Below are positions 19,301 to 28,716 of a stretch of DNA of 64,000 nt, in pieces. The DNA lies in contig JADJVA010000020.1 of the NCBI GenBank assembly GCA_016716765.1, forward strand, positions 186,001 to 250,000, given 5' to 3'. The notes beneath the pieces were generated by a model. That model searched no databases and had not been told where the DNA came from. It was given only the letters and a program-made list of their open reading frames with translations. The first letter of the stretch is position 1, and the number at the start of each line of letters is the position of its first letter. The stretch is from Bdellovibrionales bacterium (lineage in GTDB: Bacteria > Bdellovibrionota > Bdellovibrionia > Bdellovibrionales > UBA1609). The translations under genes and the position numbers were made by a program.

Positions 19301-20010
19301 AAGGCCTTCGACGTGACCCAAAGTTCCTTGTTTCGGATATCATTTTTAAGATTGCGATAACGCTCAGCTCTTTGAGCCTGACGCTGCAAGCTGTCCAACT
19401 GACGCTTTTGTTCTCCGATAATATCCTGAAGTCGCACTAAGTTTTGATCCGTCTGCGTTAGCTTTCGCTGAGATTCCCGTTTTCTCACCTTGAATTTTGT
19501 GATTCCAGCAGCTTCTTCAATAAGAGTTCGACGGTCTTCCGGCTTTGCCGTGATAATCTTGCCGATAGCCCCCTGCTCAATAATACTAAACCCCTTAGAG
19601 CCAGCCCCCGTATCCATGAATATTTCCTGAGTGTCGCGCAGGCGGGCAGGCTCCTTATTAATCAGATATTCGCTCTCTCCGTTCCTATGCAATCGGCGCG
19701 TAACCATTATTTCACTGAATCGCGCGTACTTTGCCGGAAAGGGACCTCCGTCATTCTCCAGAGTTAAACTGACTTCAGCCAAACCAAGAGGCGCATAGCC
19801 CTCAGCGCCGGCAAAAATCACATCCTCCATCGAAGATCCGCGGAGATGTTTCGCCGACATTTCTCCCATCACCCAAACAAGGGCGTCAACAATGTTAGAT
19901 TTACCACAGCCGTTTGGCCCCACGACTCCTGTAATTCCGGCATCAAAGTGAATAACCGTTCGATCCTTGAACGACTTAAAACCGACGATCTCTAATTTTT
20001 TGATTCTCAA
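16387..20010 (-). CDS. smc: Chromosome segregation ATPase SMC
   Basis: At about 1207 residues this is a full-length bacterial SMC. Walker A is GPNGCGKSN in the N-terminal head. Two long coiled coils flank a hinge at about residues 520-670. The C-terminal head has the ABC signature LSGGEKALTAVSL and Walker B CLLDEVDAPLDD. SMC with ScpA/ScpB organises the chromosome. I start it at TTG 20010, where TTGA overlaps the ppdK stop and GGAAGG lies upstream; a longer frame would run 79 bp into ppdK. The stop overlaps the ftsY start (TAATG), so ppdK, smc and ftsY are translationally coupled. Confidence 0.96.
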   Translation of the reverse strand: MRIKKLEIVGFKSFKDRTVIHFDAGITGVVGPNGCGKSNIVDALVWVMGEMSAKHLRGSSMEDVIFAGAEGYAPLGLAEVSLTLENDGGPFPAKYARFSEIMVTRRLHRNGESEYLINKEPARLRDTQEIFMDTGAGSKGFSIIEQGAIGKIITAKPEDRRTLIEEAAGITKFKVRKRESQRKLTQTDQNLVRLQDIIGEQKRQLDSLQRQAQRAERYRNLKNDIRNKELWVTSKAFLELRGDIEEAQKGYIQAQDCDTSVTTDISEMESELAEMKLEVLERENDVESLQVKRQKVQEQSQLLENEIRELRFEIEQARRNKEMTGNILEQYQARQRALENEKKTYEERESQLAQISSELDQKYVVSNEKYQTVQKRVLEADEELTQTRREMLAVSQSESHMSAKLLSVQTQIEDVGLKAENSRSVLAELNSKSAGFEERQAKVSAALESEKQMQLEVARDVETIQTNLVVLKDQFEEKRVEVESFKDALNEVSSRLYGLENLHANFEGFEDGVKSVMLWQRQRLESQDVADGNISESQYQPMVEIVEVPQEYELAMEAALGSRLQMLLAQDSQSALSAVEYLKEKKSGRSSFVALDMSSGSESDSDSWDQTNLLKEKGFKTLLTDVVVVPASFQKQVSSFLRDVVVVDNIRNAMALRKDYSNLSFVTLDGDTLTNEGILTGGTNENVESGVLKRRREIKELSIRREEFAGKLSLAQNVLKKIEAKIKTLSSDYESAKNRQNEKEISVAELKKDLERADNELNNARVALRKQQEESSRDENQLLILREREEDIQESIAETREKRIDLESQVETLTEELRSARLGIDSLQMEVTELKVESAAKKQELEGIRHQLKMVSNSLFDVNQNLSQMSEESEKSTESLSLNSLKVEEQKLQLERVISELQVIHENLKLATNSYEEIAAQENDLSDKLSLALHSINENKARLNEAQLKLEQYRMKERYLLDQIFERYQLDLAEESSQFAEIEGDLATTEAELEDLKDKLKRIGEVNLSAIEEYDELSERYRFLSQQHQDLTEAKESLRKVIDRINRICSRRFRDTFELVNERFVKVFPVLFGGGEARLVMVEDLEHGEQGIDIVAKPPGKKLQNVGLLSGGEKALTAVSLIFSIFLVKPSPYCLLDEVDAPLDDANVYRFNDLVGKMTKRSQIIVVTHNKHTMRVADKLYGVTMEEKGVSKMVSVNLNEAERVAEV

Positions 20011-22724
20011 TGTTGGACCTTCCGTTGTTTGAGCGCCGCTTGCGCCGCTGCTAACCTTGCGATGGGAACTCGATAGGGTGAGCAACTAACGTAGTGTAGT
20101 CCCACGTTATGGAAGAATTCAATACTCGACGGATCCCCTCCGTGCTCCCCACAAACCCCCAACTTAATATCTGGTCTGGTTTGAAGCCCCAATTCAACAC
20201 CTTTTTGAACTAATTTTCCAACGCCCCCTACATCAATCGTGGCAAAAGGGTCCTCCAAAAAGAGCCCCTCGGAGACGTAAGTGGCCAAAAACTTTCCGGA
20301 ATCATCACGAGAAAGACCCAAAGTTGTTTGCGTCAGGTCATTGGTTCCAAAACTAAAAAATTCTGCACTGTGCGCAAGCTGATCGGCAATCAATGCGGCC
20401 CGCGGCAATTCAATCATTGTCCCAACGAGGTACTCAAAAATAACCCCATGTTCCTCTTGGACCCTTTTCACTGTCCGATCAACCAGTTCACGCAAACGGG
20501 CCAGCTCCCCTTCGGTTGCTACCAAAGGAATCATTATTTCTGGAGATAACTGCTGACCAGCTTCAATCACTTCAATGGCCGCCTCAGCAATGGCTCGAGC
20601 CTGCATCTCATAAATCTCTGGAAACGTAATGGCCAATCGACAGCCACGGTGACCAAGCATGGGATTTACTTCTGAAAGGGAACGCACCTTAGAACGGATC
20701 TTCGCAACATCCCATTTCAAACGCGCCGCTAACTCCGCAAGTTCATCTTCGGAATGGGGCAAAAATTCGTGTAAGGGAGGATCCAGAAGCCGAATTGTCA
20801 CGGGGTATCCATTCATTTCGCGAAATAACCCCAAAAAATCCTCCCGCTGCATAGGAGCCAGCCGATCGAGAGCCCGCACTCTCTCATGGCGATCGTCTGC
20901 CATAATCATTTCGCGCACAACATCGATACGATCCGCACCAAAAAACATATGCTCAGTTCGACAAAGGCCTATGCCCTCAGCTCCGAACCGGCGGGCCGTC
21001 GCTGCATCCATTGGGGTATCTGCATTCGCTCGAACTCCTAGACTGCGATAATCATCAGCCATTTTCATGATACGCTCAAAATATTTATCCAGGGTTGGAG
21101 GGAGCATTTTAACTTCACCGAGGAAAACCTCTCCCGTAGAGCCATCTAAAGTGATTGTTTCTCCCTCCTTCAACACATAGCCCTTTATGCGCAATTCTCT
21201 CTTTACGTAATCAACATCCGCTTCGCCCGCACCTGCCACGCAACACTTGCCCATCCCTCGAGCCACGACGGCGGCATGAGAAGTCATTCCTCCACGAGAC
21301 GTCAATATCCCCTGAGCAGAAACCATTCCCTCGATGTCCTCGGGTGAAGTTTCAATTCGGACGAGAATCACCTTTTTTTGTTCTGCCGCAGCTCGAACGG
21401 CCTCCTCCGAACTAAATACAATCGTGCCGACCGCACCACCGGGGCTTGCCGGAAGGGCCCTTGTCAGCAAATTCCTTGGAGCGTTCGGATCCAGGGCCGG
21501 ATGGAGGAGCTGATCCAAACTCTTCGGATCTAATCTCAAGAGGGCTTCCTCTGGACTGATCAGTTTTTCATCAATCATTTCGCAAGCGCTGCGAAGAGCC
21601 GCCCGAGCCGTTCTTTTTCCGTTACGAGTTTGCAATATCCACAGAACGCCTCTTTCAATGGTAAATTCAATGTCCTGCATGTCTTTGTAATGCTTTTCGA
21701 GTTTATCAAAAACGCCCGTGAGCTCCTGATAGGCTTTTGGCATAATTTCTTCTAAAGAGGGAAGGCTTGAATCTTTAGCATCCCTCTTGGTGATGGGCTG
21801 AGGCGTGCGAATGCCTGCTACCACGTCTTCGCCCTGGGCATTGACAAGAAATTCACCATAATAAACGGATTCTCCTGTCGAGGGATTTCGTGTGAAGGCC
21901 ACCCCTGTCGCCGAATCATCTCCCCGATTGCCAAAAACCATGGATTGGATATTTACCGCCGTTCCCCAACTGGCCGGAATTCCGTGCAACTCACGATAGG
22001 TCTTGGCCCGTGGAGTATTCCAAGATTTAAATACAGCTGAAATAGCCCCCCACAACTGCTCTTTTGGATCCATGGGAAATGGCTGACTCGTCGTTTCTAA
22101 AATTTGTTTTTTAAACTTCGCTACCATGGTCTTCAGGTCATCAACACTCAAATCCGTGTCATTCAAATATTTCTTAGAGTCCTTGAGATCTTCCATAATG
22201 ACTTCCAGATAGGAAGAATTCATGCCCATCACAACATCAGAGTACATTTGTAAAAAACGCCGGTAGGAATCCCAGGCAAAACGCGCATTTCCGGATTGCT
22301 TCGCCAAGCCCTCAACCGCCTGGTCATTAAGGCCCAAATTAAGAATTGTGTCCATCATTCCTGGCATACTGGCCCGCGCCCCTGACCGCACACTCAGCAA
22401 GAGAGGATTGCTATTGTCTCCGAACTTTTTTCCTATGATGGTTTCAATTTTTTCTAAAGCCTCCTCTGCAGCTTTTTTTACTTCCACTGGCAAGACTTCA
22501 CCGGCCCGATGAAACACCTGACAAATTTCTGTGGATATGGTGAATCCCGGCGGCACTGAAAGGCCCAATGAGGTCATTTCAGCAAGATTCGCTCCTTTGC
22601 CGCCAAGAATACTTTTCATTCCAGCATTGCCATCGGTCTGAGTTTTTGAAAAAAAGTAGATGTACTGACTGGGCAATTGGTACTTCTCGGCAGAGACAGA
22701 TGTCGATCTTTCCCGAACTTCCAT
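20007..22724 (-). CDS. ppdK: Pyruvate, phosphate dikinase
   Basis: The 905-residue protein has the three PPDK parts: an N-terminal ATP-grasp domain (GGKGANLAEM, then SVRSGARASMPGMMDT), the phosphohistidine domain with GGMTSHAAVVARGMGK, and a C-terminal PEP/pyruvate barrel ending with GVCGEHGGDP. It interconverts pyruvate, ATP and Pi with PEP, AMP and PPi. I chose ATG 22724, because GGAGG lies five bases upstream; a TTG at 22736 overlaps that site. It lies 18 bp downstream of glyQS and its stop overlaps the smc start. Confidence 0.97.
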   Translation of the reverse strand: MEVRERSTSVSAEKYQLPSQYIYFFSKTQTDGNAGMKSILGGKGANLAEMTSLGLSVPPGFTISTEICQVFHRAGEVLPVEVKKAAEEALEKIETIIGKKFGDNSNPLLLSVRSGARASMPGMMDTILNLGLNDQAVEGLAKQSGNARFAWDSYRRFLQMYSDVVMGMNSSYLEVIMEDLKDSKKYLNDTDLSVDDLKTMVAKFKKQILETTSQPFPMDPKEQLWGAISAVFKSWNTPRAKTYRELHGIPASWGTAVNIQSMVFGNRGDDSATGVAFTRNPSTGESVYYGEFLVNAQGEDVVAGIRTPQPITKRDAKDSSLPSLEEIMPKAYQELTGVFDKLEKHYKDMQDIEFTIERGVLWILQTRNGKRTARAALRSACEMIDEKLISPEEALLRLDPKSLDQLLHPALDPNAPRNLLTRALPASPGGAVGTIVFSSEEAVRAAAEQKKVILVRIETSPEDIEGMVSAQGILTSRGGMTSHAAVVARGMGKCCVAGAGEADVDYVKRELRIKGYVLKEGETITLDGSTGEVFLGEVKMLPPTLDKYFERIMKMADDYRSLGVRANADTPMDAATARRFGAEGIGLCRTEHMFFGADRIDVVREMIMADDRHERVRALDRLAPMQREDFLGLFREMNGYPVTIRLLDPPLHEFLPHSEDELAELAARLKWDVAKIRSKVRSLSEVNPMLGHRGCRLAITFPEIYEMQARAIAEAAIEVIEAGQQLSPEIMIPLVATEGELARLRELVDRTVKRVQEEHGVIFEYLVGTMIELPRAALIADQLAHSAEFFSFGTNDLTQTTLGLSRDDSGKFLATYVSEGLFLEDPFATIDVGGVGKLVQKGVELGLQTRPDIKLGVCGEHGGDPSSIEFFHNVGLHYVSCSPYRVPIARLAAAQAALKQRKVQH

Positions 22725-22742
22725 AAGGGCCTCCAATGGAAT

Positions 22743-24080
22743 TTAGTTAAAATCCGCTAATTTTTGAGCCACATAGCGCTTCAACTCTGACATTTTAACT
22801 CGATCCTGTTTCATGCTATCGCGATGACGAACGGTCACGGCTTCGTCCTCAATGCTTGTAAAATCCACTGTCACGCAAAGTGGAGTGCCGATCTCGTCTT
22901 GCCGACGATATCGCTTCCCAATGCTCGCCGTTTCATCATAATCGACGTCCCACTCAAGCGCCAACTCATCTCGCAAATCAGCGGCCATCTTTGTAAGAGG
23001 CTCTTTTCTTGAGAGCGGCAGCACGGCCACCTTAATCGGAGCAAGCTCCGGCTTAAAGCCCATAACCACACGAACATCTTCACGACCCTCTTCTGTCACC
23101 TTTTCTTCTCGGTAGGCATCACAAAGTATTGCCAGACACAAACGATCGCATCCCACTGCAGTTTCAATCACATAAGGCAAAAACTTTTCCTTAGAGGCTT
23201 CGTCAAAATACTCGAGTTTTTTATTTGAAAACTTCTGATGTTGACTCAAATCAAAATCGCCACGATTGTGCACACCCTCAAGCTCCTGCCAACCAAACGG
23301 AAATTGATATTGCACATCGAAAGCCGCTTTCGCGTAGTGCGCAAGCTCGTTCGGGCCATGCTGCTTGTAACGCAAATTCTCTTCTCGAATGCCCATGTTC
23401 AGATAGAAATTCCAGCGAATCTTCTTCCAGGACTCAAACCACTCTTCGTCCGTTCCGGGTTTTACAAAAAACTGCATTTCCATTTGCTCAAATTCTCGAG
23501 TGCGAAAGGTAAAGTTACCCGGTGTGATTTCATTGCGGAAAGATTTCCCAATTTGAGCAACTCCAAAAGGGATCTTCTTACGCATAGAAGTGGCAACATT
23601 CTCAAAATTGACAAATATGCCTTGGGCCGTCTCAGGTCGCAAATAAACCGTGCTGCCTTCATCGGCCACAGGTCCCATATGAGTCTTAAACATAAGGTTG
23701 AATTGCCGAGATTCTGTTACATCAGCTGAACCGCAGCGCGGACACACGACTTTCCCATCCACAATTGATGAATCTTCACGAAAACGATTCTTACACTTCT
23801 TGCAGTCCACCAGAGGATCTGAGAACCCATCAATGTGCCCAGAGGCTTTCCAAACCGTGGGATGCATCAAGATGGCCGAATCGAGGCCCACAATGTCATT
23901 TCTCCGGGTCATCGCGCGATACCAATGCAGCTTAACGTTGAGTTTCAAATTTGTACCGAGGGGACCATAATCCCAACAAGAGTTCAAACCTCCATAGATT
24001 TCGCTGCTTTGAAATACAAATCCGCGGCGCTTAGATAGTGAAACCAAAGTGGACAAATCTTTCAATAGAGTGGTTTGCAT
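22743..24080 (-). CDS. glyQS: Glycine--tRNA ligase (single-chain class II)
   Basis: This 445-residue class II synthetase is the alpha-2 (single-chain) type, not the GlyQ/GlyS heterotetramer. Motifs are SKRRGFVFQSSEIYGG at the N-terminus, a zinc-site pair CKKC...CPRCGS, motif 2 (FRNEITPGNFTFRTREFEQME) in part, and the anticodon-binding domain with VAVLPLSRKEPL. ATG 24080 has GAGGA upstream. It is the first gene of the glyQS-ppdK-smc-ftsY run. Confidence 0.95.
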   Translation of the reverse strand: MQTTLLKDLSTLVSLSKRRGFVFQSSEIYGGLNSCWDYGPLGTNLKLNVKLHWYRAMTRRNDIVGLDSAILMHPTVWKASGHIDGFSDPLVDCKKCKNRFREDSSIVDGKVVCPRCGSADVTESRQFNLMFKTHMGPVADEGSTVYLRPETAQGIFVNFENVATSMRKKIPFGVAQIGKSFRNEITPGNFTFRTREFEQMEMQFFVKPGTDEEWFESWKKIRWNFYLNMGIREENLRYKQHGPNELAHYAKAAFDVQYQFPFGWQELEGVHNRGDFDLSQHQKFSNKKLEYFDEASKEKFLPYVIETAVGCDRLCLAILCDAYREEKVTEEGREDVRVVMGFKPELAPIKVAVLPLSRKEPLTKMAADLRDELALEWDVDYDETASIGKRYRRQDEIGTPLCVTVDFTSIEDEAVTVRHRDSMKQDRVKMSELKRYVAQKLADFN

Positions 24081-24230
24081 GAAATTCCTCAGAACGAAGA
24101 GAGAGGGGTTTATATTTGATCTGATTCGAGGTAACACCGACGGCAAGAAAGAGTCAACAAAACGGCTTGATATCACTCTGCCTAAGGGCCTTGAATTCCT
24201 TTTTAAAATGATCCTTAATGTGGCGCGTAA

Positions 24231-24830
24231 CTAAGAACGCAGGTGCGCGAGAATCGACTGGTAGGCCGTATCAACAAAGACGCGCGATTCCTTATCGACG
24301 AGATTGAGACAGGATTGATAGGCTTCATTGACTTTGTCGATCGGACTTCCTGCAGGAATACCCAAAACTTCGTAGGCATCCCAAGAGTGCCCATTGTAAT
24401 TAAAGATCACATTGAGGGTTCTCCGTGGATTAGATGCCTTTTCACCTGTGGTTATTGGGTCCTTCGAGGCTTTGCCCGAACCACCGTCTTCTTCTGACTT
24501 TCCCGTGAGGGTCTTCGTATATTCTCCAGCGAGAGCTTTTCTATCTGAGTCCCCATTGAGCGAGGCCATCGCCGGGCCCTCTACCGAAGAAGCATGGGGA
24601 CCTTGACCACTCCATCCCCGTTTTAGCGATAGCTTCATCCGAGAGCGAGGTCGGCGCCGTAATAGGTAAAAAAGCACCAAAATCAAGACCGCGCCATTTA
24701 AAATCAGGAATTCTTTGACCTTGGGATCCACATCCCTATTATTGGGTCGCCCAAAGTATTTTTCAAGTCCCAGTGGAAGAACCCTGTCCGAAAGGAGCGA
24801 CCCGTGACACAAAATCCATTTTCCCAACAA
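24231..24830 (-). CDS. Membrane protein with degenerate J-domain
   Basis: The gene has a hydrophobic helix (FLILNGAVLILVLFYLLRRR), a low-complexity Ser/Gly/Lys linker and a C-terminal 50 residues that read like a DnaJ J-domain (WDAYEVLGIPAGSPIDKVNEAYQ). The HPD tripeptide needed to stimulate DnaK ATPase is absent, so it may only dock to a partner. The start is uncertain: frames from TTG 24830 would overlap the start of mrp, and GTG at 24731 is a shorter option just before the membrane helix. It is divergent from mrp. Confidence 0.6.
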   Translation of the reverse strand: MLGKWILCHGSLLSDRVLPLGLEKYFGRPNNRDVDPKVKEFLILNGAVLILVLFYLLRRRPRSRMKLSLKRGWSGQGPHASSVEGPAMASLNGDSDRKALAGEYTKTLTGKSEEDGGSGKASKDPITTGEKASNPRRTLNVIFNYNGHSWDAYEVLGIPAGSPIDKVNEAYQSCLNLVDKESRVFVDTAYQSILAHLRS

Positions 24831-25598
24831 ACTGCAATTCCAGGCATTAAAAACGTCATTGCAGTAGGCTCAGGTAAGGGTGGGGTCGGCAAAAGCACTG
24901 TCGCCATTAATATCGCCATTGCCTTAGGCAAGAACTACCAGGTGGGAATATTAGACGCAGATCTCTATGGCCCCAGCATCCCGAGGATGCTCGGTGCCAT
25001 AAATCAAAAACCGAGTATCGGCGAAAATGGAAAGATCCAGCCGCTTCAACGATATGGACTAAAGGCGATGAGTATTGGTTTTCTGGTGGATGAGTCTCAA
25101 GCGCTCATTTGGAGGGGTCCCATGCTCTTCAAAGCAATGGACCAGTTTTTCCGAGATGTCGAATGGGGTAACCTCGACTATTTGATCATTGATCTCCCAC
25201 CGGGTACGGGTGACGTCGCCTTAACGATGGCTCAGAAAATTCCAGTCAACGGAGCCATCACTGTCTGCACCCCTCAAAATCTCGCCTTTGCTGACGCCAA
25301 GAAAGCTCTCGATATGTACGACAAGGTAAACATCCCTCAGTTGGGCCTCGTCGAGAATATGTCTTATTTGCTCGATCCCGAAACTCATCAAAAAATCCAA
25401 CTTTTTCCAAAGGGAGACATTGATACATTTCTCTCTGTCAGAAAAATTCCAAAGCTGGGCGAAATCCCCTTTCACCCCGATGTGGCTATCAGTTCTGAAG
25501 CCGGAGTCCCTCTGATGATCAGTCATCCTGATTCCCCAGAAGGATGCGTTTTTTCCACCATTGCGGCACAGATTGTGAGGGATTTGCCTCCTCAATAA
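24804..25598 (+). CDS. Mrp/ApbC-family P-loop ATPase
   Basis: The 264-residue protein has the deviant Walker A GKGGVGKST (residues 24-32), DADLYGPSIP and DLPPGTGD, which mark the Mrp/NBP35 family of Fe-S cluster carriers. It starts with GTG 24804 after AAAGGAG. The usual CxxC cluster-binding motif after ENMSY is missing here (ENMSYLLDPETHQK). The N-terminal MIP18-like domain found in many Mrp proteins is also absent. It may therefore handle clusters differently or have another role. The 196-bp palindrome begins at its stop codon. Confidence 0.88.
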   Translation: MTQNPFSQQTAIPGIKNVIAVGSGKGGVGKSTVAINIAIALGKNYQVGILDADLYGPSIPRMLGAINQKPSIGENGKIQPLQRYGLKAMSIGFLVDESQALIWRGPMLFKAMDQFFRDVEWGNLDYLIIDLPPGTGDVALTMAQKIPVNGAITVCTPQNLAFADAKKALDMYDKVNIPQLGLVENMSYLLDPETHQKIQLFPKGDIDTFLSVRKIPKLGEIPFHPDVAISSEAGVPLMISHPDSPEGCVFSTIAAQIVRDLPPQ

Positions 25599-25794
25599 TG
25601 GCCCACTTGATTGTTGTTCCAAACTCCAAGGGTCCCTGACTGAACCAAGTCTCAGGAATTCAGGATCGAGTTCGGCTTGGTGCAGTGCTCACAAAGGGAG
25701 CGCTGCTGCCGGACGCATGTTTGAAGATCCTGGACTCCTGAGACTTGGTTCAGTCAGGCACCCTTGGAGTTTGGAACAACAATCGAGTGGGCCA
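25599..25794. repeat. 196-bp palindromic element with 59-bp arms
   Basis: The arms 25599-25657 and 25736-25794 are inverted copies with only two mismatches in 59 bases (core TTGTTGTTCCAAACTCCAAG). A 78-bp centre separates them. A single arm occurs again at 2422-2479. The structure fits a miniature inverted-repeat element or a REP-like unit. In transcripts it would form a very strong hairpin between the converging mrp and 25.8-26.9 kb genes, so it may also act as a bidirectional terminator. Confidence 0.85.
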
Positions 25795-25805
25795 GTTTAA
25801 ATCAA

Positions 25806-26925
25806 CTACAGGCATCGAGCCTGTTGCCTGTTACACTCAAGGCTTTTTTTAACTTTGGAGCGGAATTTTTTCCATTCCTTTAGCTGACCTGTTGAGAAAG
25901 GCAAATCAAAGCTGCGTGAATCGGCAGGAGTATCCTCGATCCACAGGTTTAGAATTTCCAATATCTGTCTCCGCAAAAATCCATAGCCGGACTTTGTGAC
26001 AACATTCAATACGAATTGCTCAGGCTCAATTTTCACAAACGAACTCACCATTCCTATGTAATACATTGCCAATTTGTTGGCTAAATACCTCTGATGTTCG
26101 TTGCCTTCTACATAGGAAAAGACATATTTGTGGTAGTGGTCCCGCCAACCGTGCGATTTCATTTTTATTAATATTGAAACAAATTCAATGAGCAACTCAT
26201 AATCTGCCTTAAGCTGTGGGTCCAATTGAACTTTGATTTGGTTCGTCGCCAGCTTTTTCAAGTCCTCCTTCGTGGTTCCTGTCGCCAAATCTTCGGTCGC
26301 CGCATGGCGAATGCTAGGGATCGGCCTCATTGCATAGGTTAATTTCGATACGCCTGATGTCAAGTCAAAGCCCAGACTTGGAAGTCTGGACGCTGCAAAC
26401 TGAAGGTGCGACTCATCGCCTCGAAAAGTGCCGGATCTGCCATAAATTTCAAAAATCTCATGATTCCCAGTGACCAAAAGTTCTCCTGCTGACAGAACCT
26501 GTGCACTCACTCCGTAAGGCAAGTGACGCAAGACTTCTTGCCAAAGTCCCTCGTGGGAGCCAAAGTACCCGGTCTGAAGATTTCCGTTCATCAATGAGTC
26601 TTCTAGATTAAACTCTGGAACCGTGAAGGCTCTGACCTGCCCCTCAATCTCAACCAAAATAAAGAGATGACGACCGTAGCCAAGCTTCGTGTCTCCTTCT
26701 ACGACGTAACGCCCCCCCAAAATCATGGGTAGAGGAATTTGCAACAATTTCACCAAAAGAGCGCTCTCTCTTCTCAATTGCCGAAGGAAAAGGGATGCCT
26801 TCGCCCCCATTTTTACTTGTCTGAATTTCGCCAGAAGAGGGAAACATCACAATTTTCCTACACCCAGCGCTTGCTAAGCCCGGGTCCCACAATCCAATCA
26901 GAAAGAAAAAAACGAATCTAATCAA
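25806..26925 (-). CDS. Secreted protein of unknown function (frameshift at a G7 run)
   Basis: I do not recognise the family. The N-terminal part, from TTG 26925 (GGGAG six bases upstream), encodes a signal peptide (IRFVFFFLIGLWDPGLASA) and about 50 more residues. It continues in the wrong frame at a G7 run (plus-strand C7 at 26712-26718). Removing one G joins it to the main frame (GGRYVVEGDTKLGYGRH), which runs to 25806. Read alone, the main frame would start at ATG 26810 with no signal peptide. The corrected protein is about 370 residues, with a long helical C-terminal half. It has no operon partner. Confidence 0.6.
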
Positions 26926-27074
26926 AACTCGCTCCCAAGAATTCCAGCTGGCCAAAGTCTCGACGCCCAAGCCAGGTTATGAATTTTCAAAAAAATGACC
27001 CTTTTTTGTTCTTTTAGTCTAAGTGCGTTAAAATGGGAAGGAAAATATCTGGGATCTCCGAAAAATGGAAACCC

Positions 27075-28583
27075 TCACTGTGGAATAACGAGCTCGCTCC
27101 CAATCATGATATTAGAACGATTGGACAGCTGGTTGGCCAGAGCAATTTTTGTGATATTCACCCCATATTGACGGGCAATATTTGTGAGGGTTTCGCCACG
27201 ACGAACAACATGCATTCGCCCCTTCTCAGCTTTTACGGCAATTTTTTGCCCCACAAAGACCATTCCTCGACGACTCAGATTGTTCAACTTCTTCAAGCTC
27301 TCAATTGTCGCGCCATACTTCTTGGCAACGAGATTCAGATTTTCTCCCCGTTTCATCACGTGGTACTTGATCTCAGGGGTTAAAGAGTTGCTCTGGCCAC
27401 TCTTTTCCAAAGAAGCCGTATCACGATGACTAACGTAAACATTGAGTTCACGCTCGGGAACACGAATCCTCTGTCCAATGCGCAGAAGGCTTCGATTTGA
27501 AAAACCATTGAGACGACGAAGTGTCGCAACGGATGTGTGATGACGTCGAGCTATTACAGAAAGAGAATCGCCTCTTCGAATTTTATATCTGCCCGATTCT
27601 GAGGCTACAAATACGGGGGGGATTGAGTCACTCAGATCAATCGCCGCCAGAGCCCTATCCCGTGACCCAACGGGAATTCTCAGGGTCACCGCACTGCCTG
27701 GCTCAACCGGCACATAGTAGGTCCGAAACATCGGATTTAATCGTTGAAGATCTTCGTAACTCACTAACGACATGCCGCTTGCCAGCTTTTGGAGACTTAT
27801 TGGCTTCGTGATCTCAATTGTCTCGTATCCAAACTCGGCTTCATACGAAAGTTTGTGAAACCCATAATCCTCCGGATTTTTTGCGATGAGTGTGGCCGCG
27901 ATAAACTTTGGCACATAATTGGCTGTCTCGCGCGGCAGACGACGATTCTTGGAAAGTTCCCAAAAATCCCTCGTGTAGTGCCTCATCACAGCTCGCTTGA
28001 CCCTGTTTTCTCCCGTGTTGTAAGAAGCAAGAGCGAGGTACCAATTTCCAAAAAGATTGTGAAGTGCTTTAAAATATCTACCTGCGGCCTGAGTAGATAG
28101 AACAGGATCCCGTCTTTCATCAACAAATGGATCAATCCGCAATCCGTAATTTTTACCAGTTTCTCGAATGAACTGCCAATACCCCACCGCTGCCGCATGA
28201 CTGTGCGCTTTGTGACTAAATCCAGATTCAATCAAAGAAACATACACAAGATCGTCTGGCAAACCTTGACTGCGCAACTCCGCCTTCATCATAGGGAGAT
28301 ATCTTGAGGATCGCTCCAGATAGGTTTCCATGTAGCGACGACCTCGGCCCTGAAAATAATTAACCCATTTCTGAACCTGCTTATTTACTTCGATCGGAAT
28401 ATTCTCGACTTGAACGGGCGAATCAGAAAGCTTGTCATTTGCACCTTTGATAACAGCGAGAGATTCTGGACTTTCGCTTTCTACAGCTGAGCTGTCATTA
28501 TTTTCTGGAGGGGATTGAAAATGACTACAAGCAGTCAGGCCCACCCATGCCACTAACACAAGACCCATTCTGCATTTTTGCAT
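27075..28583 (-). CDS. mltD: Membrane-bound lytic murein transglycosylase D (SLT + three LysM)
   Basis: This is a 502-residue lipoprotein: the lipobox is LTAC (Cys19). The SLT lysozyme-like domain follows (about residues 95-230), with catalytic Glu in SLIESGFS and the conserved AAVGYWQF and NTGE motifs. Three LysM peptidoglycan-binding repeats follow (YKIRRGDSLSVIARRH, YHVMKRGENLNLVAKKY, MHVVRRGETLTNIARQYG). It cleaves glycan strands to 1,6-anhydromuropeptides in cell-wall remodelling. It is monocistronic. Confidence 0.94.
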   Translation of the reverse strand: MQKCRMGLVLVAWVGLTACSHFQSPPENNDSSAVESESPESLAVIKGANDKLSDSPVQVENIPIEVNKQVQKWVNYFQGRGRRYMETYLERSSRYLPMMKAELRSQGLPDDLVYVSLIESGFSHKAHSHAAAVGYWQFIRETGKNYGLRIDPFVDERRDPVLSTQAAGRYFKALHNLFGNWYLALASYNTGENRVKRAVMRHYTRDFWELSKNRRLPRETANYVPKFIAATLIAKNPEDYGFHKLSYEAEFGYETIEITKPISLQKLASGMSLVSYEDLQRLNPMFRTYYVPVEPGSAVTLRIPVGSRDRALAAIDLSDSIPPVFVASESGRYKIRRGDSLSVIARRHHTSVATLRRLNGFSNRSLLRIGQRIRVPERELNVYVSHRDTASLEKSGQSNSLTPEIKYHVMKRGENLNLVAKKYGATIESLKKLNNLSRRGMVFVGQKIAVKAEKGRMHVVRRGETLTNIARQYGVNITKIALANQLSNRSNIMIGSELVIPQ

Positions 28584-28716
28584 TCAGCCTCCCTTAAGTA
28601 CCTAAACTATAAATTTAGCCCACCGGACTGAAAACCGCAACAAGACGTGGCGTCTTTGGGCCTAAGACGGAGGACCAAGGTCGCACTGTCTAACAAATTG
28701 ACACTTCAGGGTCAAC

